This document shows, piece by piece, positions 1 to 11,925 of a stretch of 64,000 bases of DNA (its first letter is position 1; every line of letters begins with the position of its first letter). The stretch lies in the NCBI GenBank assembly GCA_050084985.1, contig JBITNC010000001.1:15934001-15998000 (forward strand). The letters run 5' to 3'. The notes beneath the pieces are model-generated. The model did not search any database and had not been told where the DNA came from. It saw only the letters and a program-made list of their open reading frames with translations. The translations under genes were made by a program, and so were the position numbers. This DNA is from Nageia nagi. Taxonomy: Eukaryota > Pinophyta.

Positions 1-420
1 CCATTAGGTAGCTCAGCAAGGTTATAATGGATAAAAGGTTCCTCATCCATCCATATGCAATTTACGATCCCATCCTTAAGATATTTTACACAACCATGCA
101 ATGTGGAAGGGATGCACTCCATCTCTCTAATCCATGGCCTACCAAGTAGGAAGTTATATTATTTCTCTCCATCTATTGCCTGAAAAACATGCATGAATGG
201 TCTTGGATCCCACTAAGATAGGCAAAATAACACTACCCAATGTGTTGCATAATTGATTGATGAAAGCTCATAAAATGAGTGTGGGAGCCTTAAGATGCAA
301 CAAAGGTAGGCTAAGATTTTCAAATGTTGATGAAGAAACAACATTGATTTATAATATTTTAGATCTCATATTGAAATAATGGAATGAATGGCTCTACATT
401 CACTTGCACACTTCCACTAA
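1..420 (-). pseudogene. Gypsy aspartic protease, C-terminal part
   Basis: Retropepsin-like protease that would cleave the Gag-Pol polyprotein. On the minus strand the fragment reads VILPILVGSKTIHACF, then [19 protein letters not shown], the standard C-terminal signature of plant Gypsy proteases (LPI-x-VG followed by YN-x-LLGRPWI). An upstream stretch INVVSSSTFENLSLPLL fits the part just after the active site, but the D-S/T-G catalytic triad itself is not readable (near 365-375). At least one stop interrupts the frame. Gag lies upstream at higher coordinates; the rest of pol is outside the window. Confidence 0.75.
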
Positions 421-599
421 AGTTAATGAAAGCATTGGGATTTGAGACATCCAACTCTATAGTTCATAATATCTTATCCAAAGCCTCTCTATGTTGATGA
501 GAATTTTTGATAAGGTACCATATAAAGAATTTTATGGGGGTAAGTTTTAGTTTCTATTCCAGGTCACTCTATAACTTCTCCTTAACACCCCATTATGTT

Positions 600-3500
600 G
601 GAGGATGAGGAGGAGGAGGAATATGATTTGGCATATTAATATCCACCCCCATATCCTTGTGAGTTTATCATTGGTATAACCCTTTGTATATGTACTGGTT
701 AGCCTTGGTGGTAGCATTAACCATACCTACAAAGTGCATCTAAGCCTCTGCCTATTTCTCTTGCCTAACCTATTATTGTTGTGTCCCATAGTTATAAGGT
801 ACATTTTGAGTAGGCTGATTGTAATGCCTAGTGGTACCAACTTGGTTCATACTCTGTTGAGGCAACACATTTTGATATACTTGTAAATTGGTGTTAGAAT
901 CCAAAGAGGTACCATTAAGCACTAACTTCCTTGAATTTATGAAGATATAAATGTTCTTACATTCATAGATGCAATAGTTGGTACTATGGCTTTCTACCCT
1001 ATGGAAATCACATAACTCATCATCTTTATACCATGGTTTGGTGTCCCAAGAAGGATCCCACTACACTTATGATAATATCAATATTTAGCATCATTGAGTT
1101 TTATGAATATCTTGGACAAAGGTTCATCCAAAGGCTCAAACTTCTTTTAGGGCCTATAATTTTACCCCTATGTTCGATTCTAATTTCTACCCTATGCTTG
1201 ATTTTGGTTGTAAGGTTGACTTGGTACATTCATTTGGTTATCCTGTTGAACATTTTGCACTGGAGGTGGTGTTGGTGCTTGGAGCATCAACTTATTGACT
1301 TGGGAGTTGCCTCCATTCATAGCACTAATCTTGTTATATCCATAACCATGGTTAGCATTTTTATTTTTTACCACCTTAATCTTACCATTATGAATTATTA
1401 CCTCCTTAATAACCTTTGCTTGGGAAATTTCTTTCTCAAAGATCCTATGTTATTGTTTTTGTAGATATGTAGAGATTTTCCTGATGCAACTTTTACTAAA
1501 TAGTCTCACCAATTCCTCTTATAGAAAATAGAAGTTCATATCTATAATTAAATAACACCACCTAACAACATAGTAAAAAATGGATTCTTGATCAAATTGA
1601 GCCAACTTTATCAAATCCATAATGGAAGCCCTCTTCTTGATATTGATAGAGAAATGTTCTAGAAAGAGGTTTGCAAGTTGCTCAAACGAATACAATCTAT
1701 GTTTTGGAAGTGAATTGTACAAATTCATATCTTGTCCCCTAAGAGTCATAGGAAAAGTTCTTAATAAAAGAGCATTATCATTCACAATCAAATAACAAGC
1801 ATATTTGAAGTGCCTCAAATGCTCTTTTGGATACTTTTTACTTTTGAACTTGTCTATTTTGGGCATCTCAAACTTCTTGGGGTAAGTGCTCATGGGAATA
1901 CAAGGATTTATAGGCTCATTACATATCTCCCCATAGCTCACTTTAGAAAATCTTGGATTAGTTGCTTTTGCCTCTAACTCTTTCAACCTTCTCATAATTT
2001 AGCTTTCATCATGCACATTAGGTACTCCAAAAGGTGAATTTGGTCCAACATGGGGTAGATTTGATCCACCATAAGATTGATTTGGATGATTTAAAAAACT
2101 CATTTGCCTATCTAATGTATGTGCATTGGGGTTATAGAATGCACCTTGTTAAGACCCTAAGATGATCCTTGTGTGTTGTGTTGAAGATATTTTTGTTTAT
2201 ATACTTGTTGATCTTGGGGCTGAAATTGAATATTAGCACCATGACTTTGTTGCATATGTTGACCACTATTCTATTACATACCATAACCTTGCCCTTGTTG
2301 TGTACCATGTGAAATAGTCTGATTTTTACTTGCATGTGAATCAGCCACCTATGTTTTGGTACATAATATTTTACATGTGCCCAACCAATTGTTGCATCTC
2401 CTTTATCAATATATTTAAGGAACCTTTTGGGTATTATGTTGGTTGGAATTTTGGGTGGAGTTATGAGCTCCATAAAGGTTTTGCATGTTAGAATTGGAAG
2501 TATTTTGGAATGAAATATTTTAGAATTGAGCTATATCTTGGTTTAACCCACTTTGGGTATTGTGGAATGGAGGAGTTTGAAAGTGACTCATACCTTAATT
2601 TGATCCACTTTGGGTATTTGGTTGGTTTTGTACAAAAGGTTGACCAAGGCCATCCCAATCATCAAGATTAGCTTGGTTTGATTGATAAACATGGGGTATT
2701 TGATCTTGTGGATTAATGCTCCAAGACACTTACTTTTGTGGGATTTGAAAATTATTTGCATTAGTGTTTTGGACATTTGATGAGTTTTGGAAGGTAAGTT
2801 TTTGGGAATAATTGGCTTGGTTGGAGTTCATTTACCTTTGAAAAGGAGGAGGTGTGTTGTTTTGAACAACATTTTGAAAGTTGCATATTATATTTTGAAA
2901 ATATTATTGTTGTTTAACTTTAGGTTAGGGTTGAGGTTGAGGTTGTGGGATGATGCATTTTTCTTGGGATAACCTTTGGTTAAATATTTCTTTTCCTTGT
3001 TTGATATTCTTTTGAAAATTAAGCAAATAAATATTTGGTTGTAGGTTCTCCACAACCGAAGGTTCTTTGTATGGTTTAGGTATTTTAAATGTGGTATCTT
3101 GGTTGGTAGATAGTTTTCATTCTTGAGGTGGAGACCAACCTTGGCCATCATTTTATGCAATGGGTATTTTAGGTGGATTAAGATCACTCTATGAGATGGC
3201 TGGTTGAGAGATTTTTTTTGAATATTATCCATCATACATTGGTACCAATTTCTTTCATTAGGATATTTTTTATTAATTTTTGGAGAGGATAAAGATGTAC
3301 CAATAGAAGCTTGTGGTACACTCCCAGTCATGATGGCACTATTGTACTTATCATACCAAACCAAAATATCTCTTAGCACTCCATATGATTATGGAGAAGC
3401 TTGTGTTATGGGACCATCTAAGTTGTGAACTTCCTCCATCACTCTTGCCATTTGTTTGGGTGTAAGACATTGAAAGGTCTATAGTGCCTTGTGGAACCCA

Positions 3501-3640
3501 ATGGACTATTTATCCACACTATTTGCTGGCTCATCTTTTACCTCACTTTCCTCTTTTTATTTCTTTTTAACCCTTTCTTCCACCATTCCCACAAGATAAT
3601 CCTCATACCAAGTTGGATATTTAGATAGATTAGGCTCCAT
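600..3640 (-). pseudogene. Gypsy gag polyprotein (decayed)
   Basis: Structural capsid protein of the Gypsy element. The start codon is chosen at 3640 because the frame opens MEPNLSKYPTWYEDYLVGMV after a long non-coding leader. An N-terminal half rich in Asn, Gln and Pro (about 2100-3400) follows. The retrotransposon gag core lies at 1519-1995: FEMPKIDKFKSKKYPKEHLR, then LRGQDMNLYNSLPK and LANLFLEHF. A Pro/Gln/Asn-rich linker at 1192-1374 leads to the protease. The length of about 1,000 codons is long for Gypsy gag because of the low-complexity N-terminus. Several stops and frame changes break it. No zinc knuckle was recognised. Confidence 0.7.
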
Positions 3641-5445
3641 TATAACAAACTACAATGTAGAACTTTTACAACTATGAGTACAATAGAAGTGAAAGTGCAA
3701 ACATGAATGAAACAAACAACAAATAAAGAGCTTTTGATATTTTCAAAAAACTTATTCTTGTTTAGTTTGGTGAAAGTTTAATACAAACACTTAAGATGAT
3801 ATGCAAGCACTATAACAAGATAGCAATGATTTGAGATAGCAATTTTTATTTATTTGCTCTAGTTTTTTCTTTGTTCAATTAAACACTTATCTTTTTAGTT
3901 TTGATAGATTTTAATGCAAATTTTTCATTTTGACACAACCTTGTCTAAGTTTCCCTAGATACAATGATTCTAGTCAAGCATTTACCAAGGAAAAGGCTCG
4001 ATATTTTAGGTGTGTAGATCATTTTGCAAGGGTGCACAAGTACCTCTATAGGAAGCTATCTTGAATAAAGGTGGGCTCCCACTTCAATTTTCATATCCAA
4101 GTATTAGTTAGTCCATGATAATAATTTCCATGTACCCTATTAACTCCTTATGATTATGATGGAATTTAGTACAAAAATAAAATATGAGATGCAATTAACT
4201 TGAAGTGCAAACTACTCCCTCAACAATAGTGGCAATCCCTTCCCAAGTATGCTTTTTTTGATAAACTTTTTCTTTTCAAATTGAATGAAGCAAACCAATG
4301 ATTTTATATGCAATCAACAAAGAGAAAACCAATTACCAATAAAAAAGTAAAATCCTATTTCAAGATATAAATTTTAAGTCCAAAGTGAATTTCTTGTGTA
4401 TGCAATAATACCCCCCATGGATGAATGCAATTTTTTGCTATTACACAACTCAAAGAAAGGCAAGCATAGGATGCACCAAGCAATGAAATGGTATAAAAAG
4501 GAATTCAAATTCTTACCTAGATAAGAATGTTTCCTCCTTCTCTAGGTGTAAAACCAAGTAGGTTACAATTCCCTCCCAGAATAAGAGATATTTAAACAAA
4601 CTAAATCCAATCACCAAGGTAACTAAGCAAAAATGAAAACAACAATGGATGCACACCCTATCATGGGTGTAAACACATTCCCTACAATGTTACACTACTA
4701 TGTTTGGCTATGATAATCCAAAAAACCATACCTTTTTAAAAAAAAATTATTAAAAACTTGAAAAAATAAAGTTCATTAGTCCAAGGTGTAGTTGGAATCG
4801 CGTCTTGACTGAGTTTTGACTAAGAAAAATAGGCCTTTATTTCTAGACATAGTCTGAACTACATCTCATCTATTTTTTTCTTAGTAAAAAAAGCCTTTGT
4901 TTAGGGGTATAGTATTCTCAATTTAGTTTGAAGGCTCAAAATGGGTTACTTTTGGGCATAATACACCTAGATTCTAAGCATGATGTGCCTAGGGTTTTGG
5001 GACTTAGGTGCAGTATGCCTAATCCTAGGCATGATGCACCTAGCTACTAGTATCTAGGGTGTAGTGTGCCTAATGCTAAGCATAGTGTACCTAGGTTGGA
5101 GTGTATTCTAAGCTCTAAAATTATTCTGAAATCTTTCTTCAACTTCTTTCCTCTATTTCTAAGCATGGTGCAACTATTTCTAGGAATGATTTGACTATGA
5201 CTAGGCAAAAATGGAATATCAGAGCCCCAAATCTCATATCCAATCTTCTTCTCTCCTTAGGATTTCCTATCAAAATCTCATACAAATTTGGTCATAAATT
5301 GGATATTCTTTACTTATTTTCCCCACTTAGGAGGGTGAAAAACAAGAAACATAAAAAATGATCAAAACTTAAAAATTGAAGGAAACAAGTGAGGAAAATA
5401 CCAAATTCGAAGGTTGTAGCTAGTCACATTTGATTTACCATTTAA
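3641..5445 (-). other. Gypsy leader, no gene, with tandem GCATGATGCACCTAG-like motifs
   Basis: The 1.8 kb between the LTR and the gag start codon holds no credible reading frame. At 4958-5100 about six imperfect copies of a 15-17 base motif occur, for example GCATGATGCACCTAG, GGTGTAGTGTGCCTAAT and GCATAGTGTACCTAG. I found no convincing tRNA primer site next to the LTR edge at 5446; TGGTAAATC on the minus strand at about 5432-5440 is the only weak candidate. Confidence 0.5.
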
Positions 5446-6598
5446 TGTACACTAAAATTAATGTTATATATGGCTTAACTAGCATAAATAAGTTAAATGC
5501 ACATAAAAACCTCAAAATACATAACTCTACTTTATTTAATGAACATTAGTTAGCAATTTTGATAAAGGTATGTTTAGATCTTTGAATATTAAGCTGAAAC
5601 TTTGCAAGAACCTTAAGAAACCCTAAATACATCTAGATGGAAAAGGGGACCTCCAAACCTAGGCCCTTTGAGGTACCTAGGTGAGCATAAAGTGAGTCTC
5701 CTTACTTCAAATGGCATGTGAGTTCCCAAGCCCTCTATTAATTAAGAACAAACAAATTATGTATACCTATTGTGCAAATACTTTAGTCTATGTGCTCTTT
5801 GTACAAATTCAATGGTTGATGCAAACTATGGATGTAATATTTACATGTTTTGATGGCTAAATTTGAGATCTAAAACATTAAAACCTTGAAATCCTTAAAA
5901 TTTTTTAAAATGCAAAGATCCTTGAATCAATAAGATTTAGGATACCGATAAGATCTAATGAATGTTCACACTATATGTTTAAGCTATTATGGATTTAGAC
6001 AAAAATTATAATAGTGGAAATGCAATATATCATGAATTTACCCTAAACATCATATTATATGCACACAAGTTGGTGGAGGATACAAGAGGTAGGTCTTCTC
6101 AAGCTTCTCCATGGTTGTATTGTGTTCAAACCCTACAAAAACCTTGAATACATGCAATACATACAATTATACAACAATTCAACCATAGAAATTACATGGA
6201 GATATCACCTCATGAATGTGAACTCAAGCTTTGAAGAACTTGATGGATATTTGTGGTGAAAACCTTGAATCTTTAAAAAACTTATCTCAAACCCTAGCAT
6301 TGATCTTGGAGCAACAATGTGAGAGCAAAAATCATAAGAGAGTATGTGAGCAAATTAATTATGACCCATTTTCTAATTTTTCATTGAGTTATATACCTCT
6401 TGAGTGAATTTAAGTTATTTGAGCTAGATACCCACTTTTGCTCATATTTGTGTTTTAAGTCACTTTTTTTCCTAATTTAGTCTTTAAAGGAGTTTTACTT
6501 TGTATAATAAAAATTAAGAATAATCAAACAATGAATTATAATATTTCCATATCATATAAATATCTCTACTCGAAAAGTGTTATTTTTCAGTGTCTACA
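5446..6598 (-). repeat. Gypsy 5' LTR (about 1.15 kb)
   Basis: On the minus strand the LTR starts TGTAGACACTG at 6598 and ends near 5446. Boundaries come from alignment by eye with the solo LTR at 46844-48007. Both share long blocks, such as ACCCTAAATRCATCTA and CCCTTTRAGGTACCTAGG, and both end in the same edge. The two copies differ at many sites, so they are not recent relatives. Confidence 0.8.
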
Positions 6599-6829
6599 CC
6601 AAGCATAGCCAATTTTGACCTTATTATTGAGAAAAGAAGTATCTTTATGCCAAGCCCAATCCTTCCATCATGGTTGTTTAGATTTCATAACAATTTTGTT
6701 TCATTTATCAAAGTAATGTTTTTCAATCATAGTATCATATGTGGATCTATCCACACCATTGAAATGAATAGTGTGTCTAAAAATATTCCACAAGATCCGA
6801 TATCATGTTTGTCTTGAGAAAAAAATTTT

Positions 6830-8773
6830 AATTATCATAATTCTACATTTGAAGAATTTTTGAACATGAACCCATTGGACTTGTGTCAAAGCATTTCCTT
6901 GAAATTTAATGATTGTGTACCACCATATATTGAGAGAATTGATGGAAATTTCATTACAAAAATTGGAACCTTTCCATTGAATCCATGACCAAAGTTGTTA
7001 TTGGGATTTCAACATACTCTTTACCACAAATGAACTAAGGATTTTAACATCCATATGTACAAACAGAAAGAGAAAAATATCCATTCCCAACCATTATCTA
7101 TAGTTTAGGGGAAGATAAGAAGAGATGAAGTTTTGAATGAGTATTGTCCATTCCTCAACACCTTAGATTGCTCAAACCATCCATTTAGCAATAAAGTTAT
7201 GCCTTATTGTTTATAGTCTATCATGCCCCTCCCATCCCAATATTTGGGAAGGAAACATGTTTCATATGCTACCCAATGAAATCCTTTCCTTTTAGAGGAA
7301 TTAGACTATATGAATCTCTTAGAAAATATTTCAATTTCTAATAGCATGCCTTTGAAGGGACCCAATAAGAAGAGTAGTAGCATGTGTGGAAGTAGTAACT
7401 TTTGAGAAAATTTAGAATTTTCTAGATAGTGAAAGTTTTTTGGAGTTATAATACTAATTGATACAAACCAATATCTTTAGTGTAAAATGTATTGAGTGAG
7501 AATACAATTGAAGCATTCTGGAAGAGCATCCTTATAGAATGAATGAAATTTTGACCAAACCTAAGAGACTCCAATATGGAGAGAATAAAAACCCACTAAA
7601 TTATATCATATGCTTTCAAAGTCCAATATGGTAAAAAGGGAAGGTTGTTTAGACATTGATACCATTCCATACCCTACCAAAATGCTATGATATTATCCTA
7701 AATGTACCTATTCTATTTGAACCTAATATTTGTTGATATGATAATTAATGATAATAGAGGTAGAACCTATAAAGCTAAAGCTTTGAACATGATTTTGTAG
7801 CTTACATTCAATAGATTAATCAACCTCTAGTGGTGATGATATCATAATATCCCTATTTTGGGATAAATTTGATATTACCTCTATTGATAAAAGTTCTAAG
7901 TGAGCCAATATATAAATATTCAAGATAGACTTGATGCCTATTAGAACCCATAAAATCTTAACAAGGTTTGTAAAATTTGTAGGGGAAGCCATGAAGTCTA
8001 GGTGCCTTAGCATCTACCATTTGAGATAGAGCATCAACCAAGTATGTAAATCTTCAAGATAGACTTGAAGCATATTAAAACCCATAAAATCCCAACAAGG
8101 TTTGTAAAATTAATAGGGGAAGCCATGAAGTATAGGTGCCTTAGCATCTACTATTTGAGATAAATAATCAATCAAGTCTTAGACCAAAAGGAGCTTATCA
8201 TAATCTTCTCATTGAGAGGGAGATAAACAAATGGGGATAACATATTTATAATGTTGAAGATTCTATCCCTTTTAGGTGTGTAAGGTTGGGCAAAAAAACA
8301 TAAGTGTAGTGTCTATAAAAATCTTAGGTAAATTATTAAGCCTTACTCCCTTATCCATAATGAATTGAAATTATGTGGATTTGATAGGTGGGGGAATTTT
8401 TTGGAAGAATTCCTTGGAGATTCTATCTCTAATTTTTAAACAAAAAATATTGGCTTTTAATTGAGCTCCTTTAGCATCATACATTTATTCAAGCTTGATT
8501 TAATTTAGATTTGAGATACTTGAGCTTGTATGGATAAACTAAAAGGATTTGCTTTGAATCAAATAGAAGCTTTGGCTAATTCATCTCTTAAAATAAATTT
8601 GGAGTGATGATGAAAATTAGATAGCTTCTTTTCCATACTACATAGAAGAGTAGTAATGCAATAGATAACATCATTCCATCATTTTATCTAGCTGAACTCC
8701 CCTTTGGGTCTATGGAAAATATTTAAAACATGATGGATGTGACAAACCATGGATTCATGTTTGAAAAAATATA
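6830..8773 (-). pseudogene. LINE ORF2, reverse transcriptase and C-terminal part
   Basis: Would have copied LINE RNA into DNA at the nicked target. The frame is broken throughout, but landmarks on the minus strand match plant L1 ORF2: KCEFS-like text and a Trp-rich linker near 8550-8730, a KA-x-GLDGF-x-FE-like region around 7960-8020, and a C-terminal YETCFLPKYWDGRGMIDYK segment near 7200-7270. The paralogue at 61380-62227 aligns over most of this region, including the ACAATTGAAG block. A 134-base tandem duplication sits in the reverse transcriptase. No intact catalytic FADD motif was found. Confidence 0.65.
7915..8182. repeat. 134-bp tandem duplication inside the LINE
   Basis: CAAGATAGACTTGA at 7921 recurs at 8055, a period of 134 bases. 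The two units share AACAAGGTTTGTAAAATT, GGGGAAGCCATGAAGT and GGTGCCTTAGCATCTAC. The LINE paralogue around 61820-61980 has a single copy, so the duplication arose in this copy. Confidence 0.85.
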
Positions 8774-8778
8774 TGTTC

Positions 8779-9431
8779 TGTTAAAAATGGGACTATAGCC
8801 AGCCAGCCAACCAGCCAGACCCTGTCAGAATTGGCCAACCAGCCAGACCCTATCAGAACCAGCCAATTGACCAACCAACTGGCCAAAATAGAGAGCATTT
8901 CTTTTCTCATTTGACACCAAATTTTAGTTGCCAAGAAGCCATGACACTTGGATATGAGTTACTGAAGGGTTGGGGGTAACCTCATGACCTTCTAGATCCA
9001 GCTTGGGTTTATGTTGGGTTTGTTTGTATTTATAAATAAGAGGCTTGAGTTAGGCATATAGATTGAAGTTTGGAAGTAGTTTTAGCAGCAGTTGTGAGTT
9101 GATTGTAATTGTAGTTTGGTGGCTTATGTAGATAGCCTGAAAGAGAGAGATTGTAGTGAGGCTTTGTTGTAGCTCCAAAGTGAAGGTTGTAGCAAGGTTG
9201 TGCTACTGGTTTGTTGCTTGGAGGACTTGGAAGAATGTTATGCAAAAGGGTTGAAAGCTTCTCCATGGATGTAGCCTACATTGGGTGAACCATGTTATCT
9301 CTTGTGTCTCTCATTGTGTGATTGATGTTCATAGTTGTTTGATTTCAAATATGCTTGAATGTTGTTTTTTTTGCCAAGGAGTAGGAGAATTATTGATGCT
9401 CTTGTTTATATGAAATTATTGAATCCTAACA
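8779..9431 (+). mobile_element. Solo LTR, 653 bp, with perfect TGTTC target duplication
   Basis: Starts TGTTAAAAATGGG and ends GAATCCTAACA. It is bracketed by TGTTC at 8774-8778 and 9432-9436. A TATA box TATAAATA lies at 9031-9038, which sets the plus orientation. Near the start a 25-base GCCAACCAGCCAGACCC-type unit is repeated twice (8806-8830 and 8834-8858, 24 of 25 identical). No coding sequence is present. Removing it rejoins LINE ORF2 sequence. Copia or Gypsy origin cannot be told from the LTR alone. Confidence 0.9.
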
Positions 9432-9436
9432 TGTTC

Positions 9437-10560
9437 AAGAAGAATTTAAATTTTTAATGTCATTAATGCAAAGCAAAAAATTTGATAGTGAATATTATAG
9501 ACAAGTGGTCAAAAGACATCATTATAGGGATGAATTCAATGTATGGAGCATATAGAAGAAACCAAATAAATAAAAATTCATGTTTCTCCAACAACATGAA
9601 TCTATCCAAATGTTTAAATAATCTTGCATGGACAACTTGGAAGCTCAACTATGTATACATGAGCTCGTTATAAAATTGGTTAACTATGAAATAAGTGTTG
9701 GGGTTAGAAAACCCTAGCTTATTTTTGATAAAAAAAAACCAATCTTCTCATTCTTCAATGGCCCATATATTTGGAATAGTACTAAATTTTCAAAGATCTT
9801 TTCTAGTATATTAAAATCCCTGCACATAAACCATATTGCAAGTGGAAGTGATAGAGCACACCAATGCTAGAGGACACTTTTTTCCTATGCTTCATTATAA
9901 GCATATATATTAATAACCCTAAAATAAATTCTTCTTATTTTAAGTAAAATAAAAACTACATTATGTAAGGTGTTAGTTCCCCAAGTGAAAATGTTGCCTT
10001 TCCATTTTTAGTTATCATAATGATAACTCCTCCATAACTGTGGGGGTGATTGGTAGTATACATATGGATATCAGCCCAAAGGAGGGAACATGCATATTTC
10101 AAAGTGAAATAAAAATATTTCACTTCTTGTAAACAAATATAATCTCATCATCCATAAAGGTGAAAATAAGTATCAAACTCATCATGGACCATAAACCTTT
10201 GGATTGGGTTTGTCAGTCCTCTTACATTTTAGGAGAGAAATATCATCCAGATGAGTTTAGGATCATACCTCCACTAGTATAATTAGAAAGGATAAAAAGC
10301 TTGTGAAAATAATTACTCATAAAACTTTCCAAAGTTCTATAAGAGAAATTTATATGTATTTTCTTATTATCTTAGACATATTTGATGACTGTGAGGAGGG
10401 AAACATGATTATTGTCATGTTCCTTAGAGTTGAGACCCTTCTATCACTTACAATAGTTGAATAAATAAAGAGATAGGAGGGATATTTTCATCATAATGAA
10501 ACTCAACTATCACTTTAAATGTAAGGGAAGAAGGTTGAGCTAGAGTGGGTGTGGGAGTCT
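9437..10560 (-). pseudogene. LINE ORF2 endonuclease domain (decayed)
   Basis: Apurinic-type endonuclease that nicks the target for LINE insertion. Minus-strand landmarks are RVINIYACNEA (about 9890-9925, the conserved xxNVYAPN strand), a CRDFNI segment (normally GGDFN) close downstream, and RIDRF-like text near 9590. These occur in the right order for plant L1 endonuclease. Several stops and frameshifts are present. It ends at the TGTTC duplication next to the solo LTR, where ORF2 resumes on the other side. Confidence 0.55.
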
Positions 10561-10749
10561 ACATTTGCAAGGCTATCGTAAGAGTCATTGCTTTAGCATA
10601 TGTCATTGTAGATTGTCCAGTAGTTATAGCCTTACCACCTTTGATTTTTTTGGGTAAACTTAGTCCATTCTCCTTGGCCTATAGCAATAGGGGTTAGCAT
10701 GGTGTGATCTTGAATTGGGGCTATTGAATCCTTGGCCTTGAATTTATCC

Positions 10750-11500
10750 ATAATTAGAGGGACATGATTGATTTTGCAAGTAGCCAATTAGCATTTATAA
10801 TAGGTATTGGAAAGGTTTAAATATAATAACATCTTTTGAATTAAGATGGTACCTACTTGGATATTAATATACTCTTTTAGATTTTTGGTGAGGTCCACCT
10901 TGACACACATTCTATGATTTAGTTGAGCCACATAGAAATGGGTCAATTCATCATAAATAAAGTTTTCTATAAGAGATATGAGACTCTTTGTAAAATGCCA
11001 CACCACTAAAGGGAGGCTTGGGAATTAAACCTAAACAAAAATGATAAGGAAAACATCATTGGAAATCATAAAATCCCAAATATATGGTTCAAAAACAAGG
11101 AAAGTGTTATGAACATACAAGGGCCTTTACTTAAGATCTATTAAACTTTTTCACATGGAAATGGAAGAAACCTTTGGTAACACTTTGCACATGGTAGACC
11201 TAGATGCCATAAGGCTACCAATATTGCTCAATCCAATTCTTCAAGGTAGAATATGAAGGGATACAACATAAGAAATATCCTATAAGAGTATGAATCTCAA
11301 TCCATGCACATGCTTGATTAAATTCATGCAATAGAATGATAATATTAGGAGAGGAATTACCTTGTGGAATTCCTTGGGGACTAATCTCCTCAGGTGCTTC
11401 ATAGGTGATGCCATTTTTCACACCACTAACTTTAGATGAAGTTGTAGAGTGGGATGATTACAATACTGGATGATTAGAAAATCCCATACATTCTCCAAAA
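10750..11500 (-). pseudogene. LINE ORF1 (DUF4283-like RNA-binding protein)
   Basis: Nucleic-acid-binding ORF1 protein of plant L1 elements. The minus strand reads IGYFLCCIPSYSTLKNWIEQ (about 11230-11290), the DUF4283 core usually seen as G-x-P-x-x-x-x-L-x-x-WI. Further on it reads HRMCVKVDLTKNLKEYINI (about 10860-10920), the YARICVEVDL block before the CCHC zinc knuckle. The knuckle is reduced to YYKC around 10790. The domain order and its position upstream of the endonuclease fit one LINE. Stops interrupt the middle (about 11010-11210). Confidence 0.75.
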
Positions 11501-11560
11501 ATGATGGTTTAAAATTAACTATAAAATCTTAAAAACATATGCAATTCTCTCTCGAATCTC

Positions 11561-11925
11561 TCTAAAAACTTTAAATTTTACTAACTTATTCAAGAAAAAT
11601 GCTCTACATGATTTCATCATAATTAATTAAAAATAATTAAAAGCATCTATCCTTTTTTCTATACTCTATACTATAATATCAACTTCATAGATAAATATAA
11701 AAGTATAGCCCCAAAACTATAATATTATTTCAATATGGTTGTGCAATAGTGAGGCAATAAAATCTACAATATTACTTCCATATGGGTGTGCTATGCTTTG
11801 GGAGAAAGCTACGATAGCTTAGAGGAGACTCCATTCAATATTAGTGATCTAAAAACCTTTTCATTAAAAGCATAATCTAAATAAAAAATAGAGGAGCATG
11901 TTTGTGATACCATTTTCACACCATA
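11561..11925. other. AT-rich stretch without recognisable gene
   Basis: Lies between LINE ORF1 and an LTR-like segment. It could be LINE 5' leader or internal DNA of the neighbouring Gypsy fragment. No supported gene. Confidence 0.4.

Larger units (their letters stand above)
1..6598 (-). mobile_element. Ty3/Gypsy retrotransposon, 5' part (LTR, leader, gag, protease); continues left of the window
   Basis: Read on the minus strand, the order is LTR (5446-6598), non-coding leader (3641-5445), gag (about 600-3640) and retroviral-type protease (1 to about 400). The protease, the gag core domain and an LTR edge TGTAGACACTG identify Ty3/Gypsy. Reverse transcriptase, integrase and the 3' LTR would lie left of base 1. 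Stops and frameshifts run through gag and protease, so this copy is dead. The LTR edge at 6598 directly abuts LINE sequence, so the element probably landed in that LINE. Confidence 0.85.
6599..11560 (-). mobile_element. L1-type LINE, minus strand, 3' end lost
   Basis: Going down in coordinate (5' to 3' of the element) the parts are ORF1 with a DUF4283-like domain (about 10750-11500), ORF2 endonuclease (about 9440-10560), the ORF2 linker (about 8230-8773) and reverse transcriptase through C-terminus (about 6830-8230). A solo LTR at 8779-9431 splits ORF2. The 3' tail is missing because the Gypsy LTR starts at 6598. A related LINE copy lies at 60061-62227. The 5' boundary is approximate. Confidence 0.75.

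Noticed and set aside
1033-1464. Plus-strand frame of 143 codons
   Set aside because: Lies antisense to Gypsy gag; its hydrophobic content reflects the antisense of a Pro/Asn/Gln-rich coding strand.
4205-4245. Minus-strand TTGCCACTATTGTTGAGGGA near 4217-4236 as a primer site resembling TTGGCGCCGTTGCC
   Set aside because: The LTR edge, fixed by the solo LTR, is at 5446, about 1.2 kb away; a primer site must touch the LTR.
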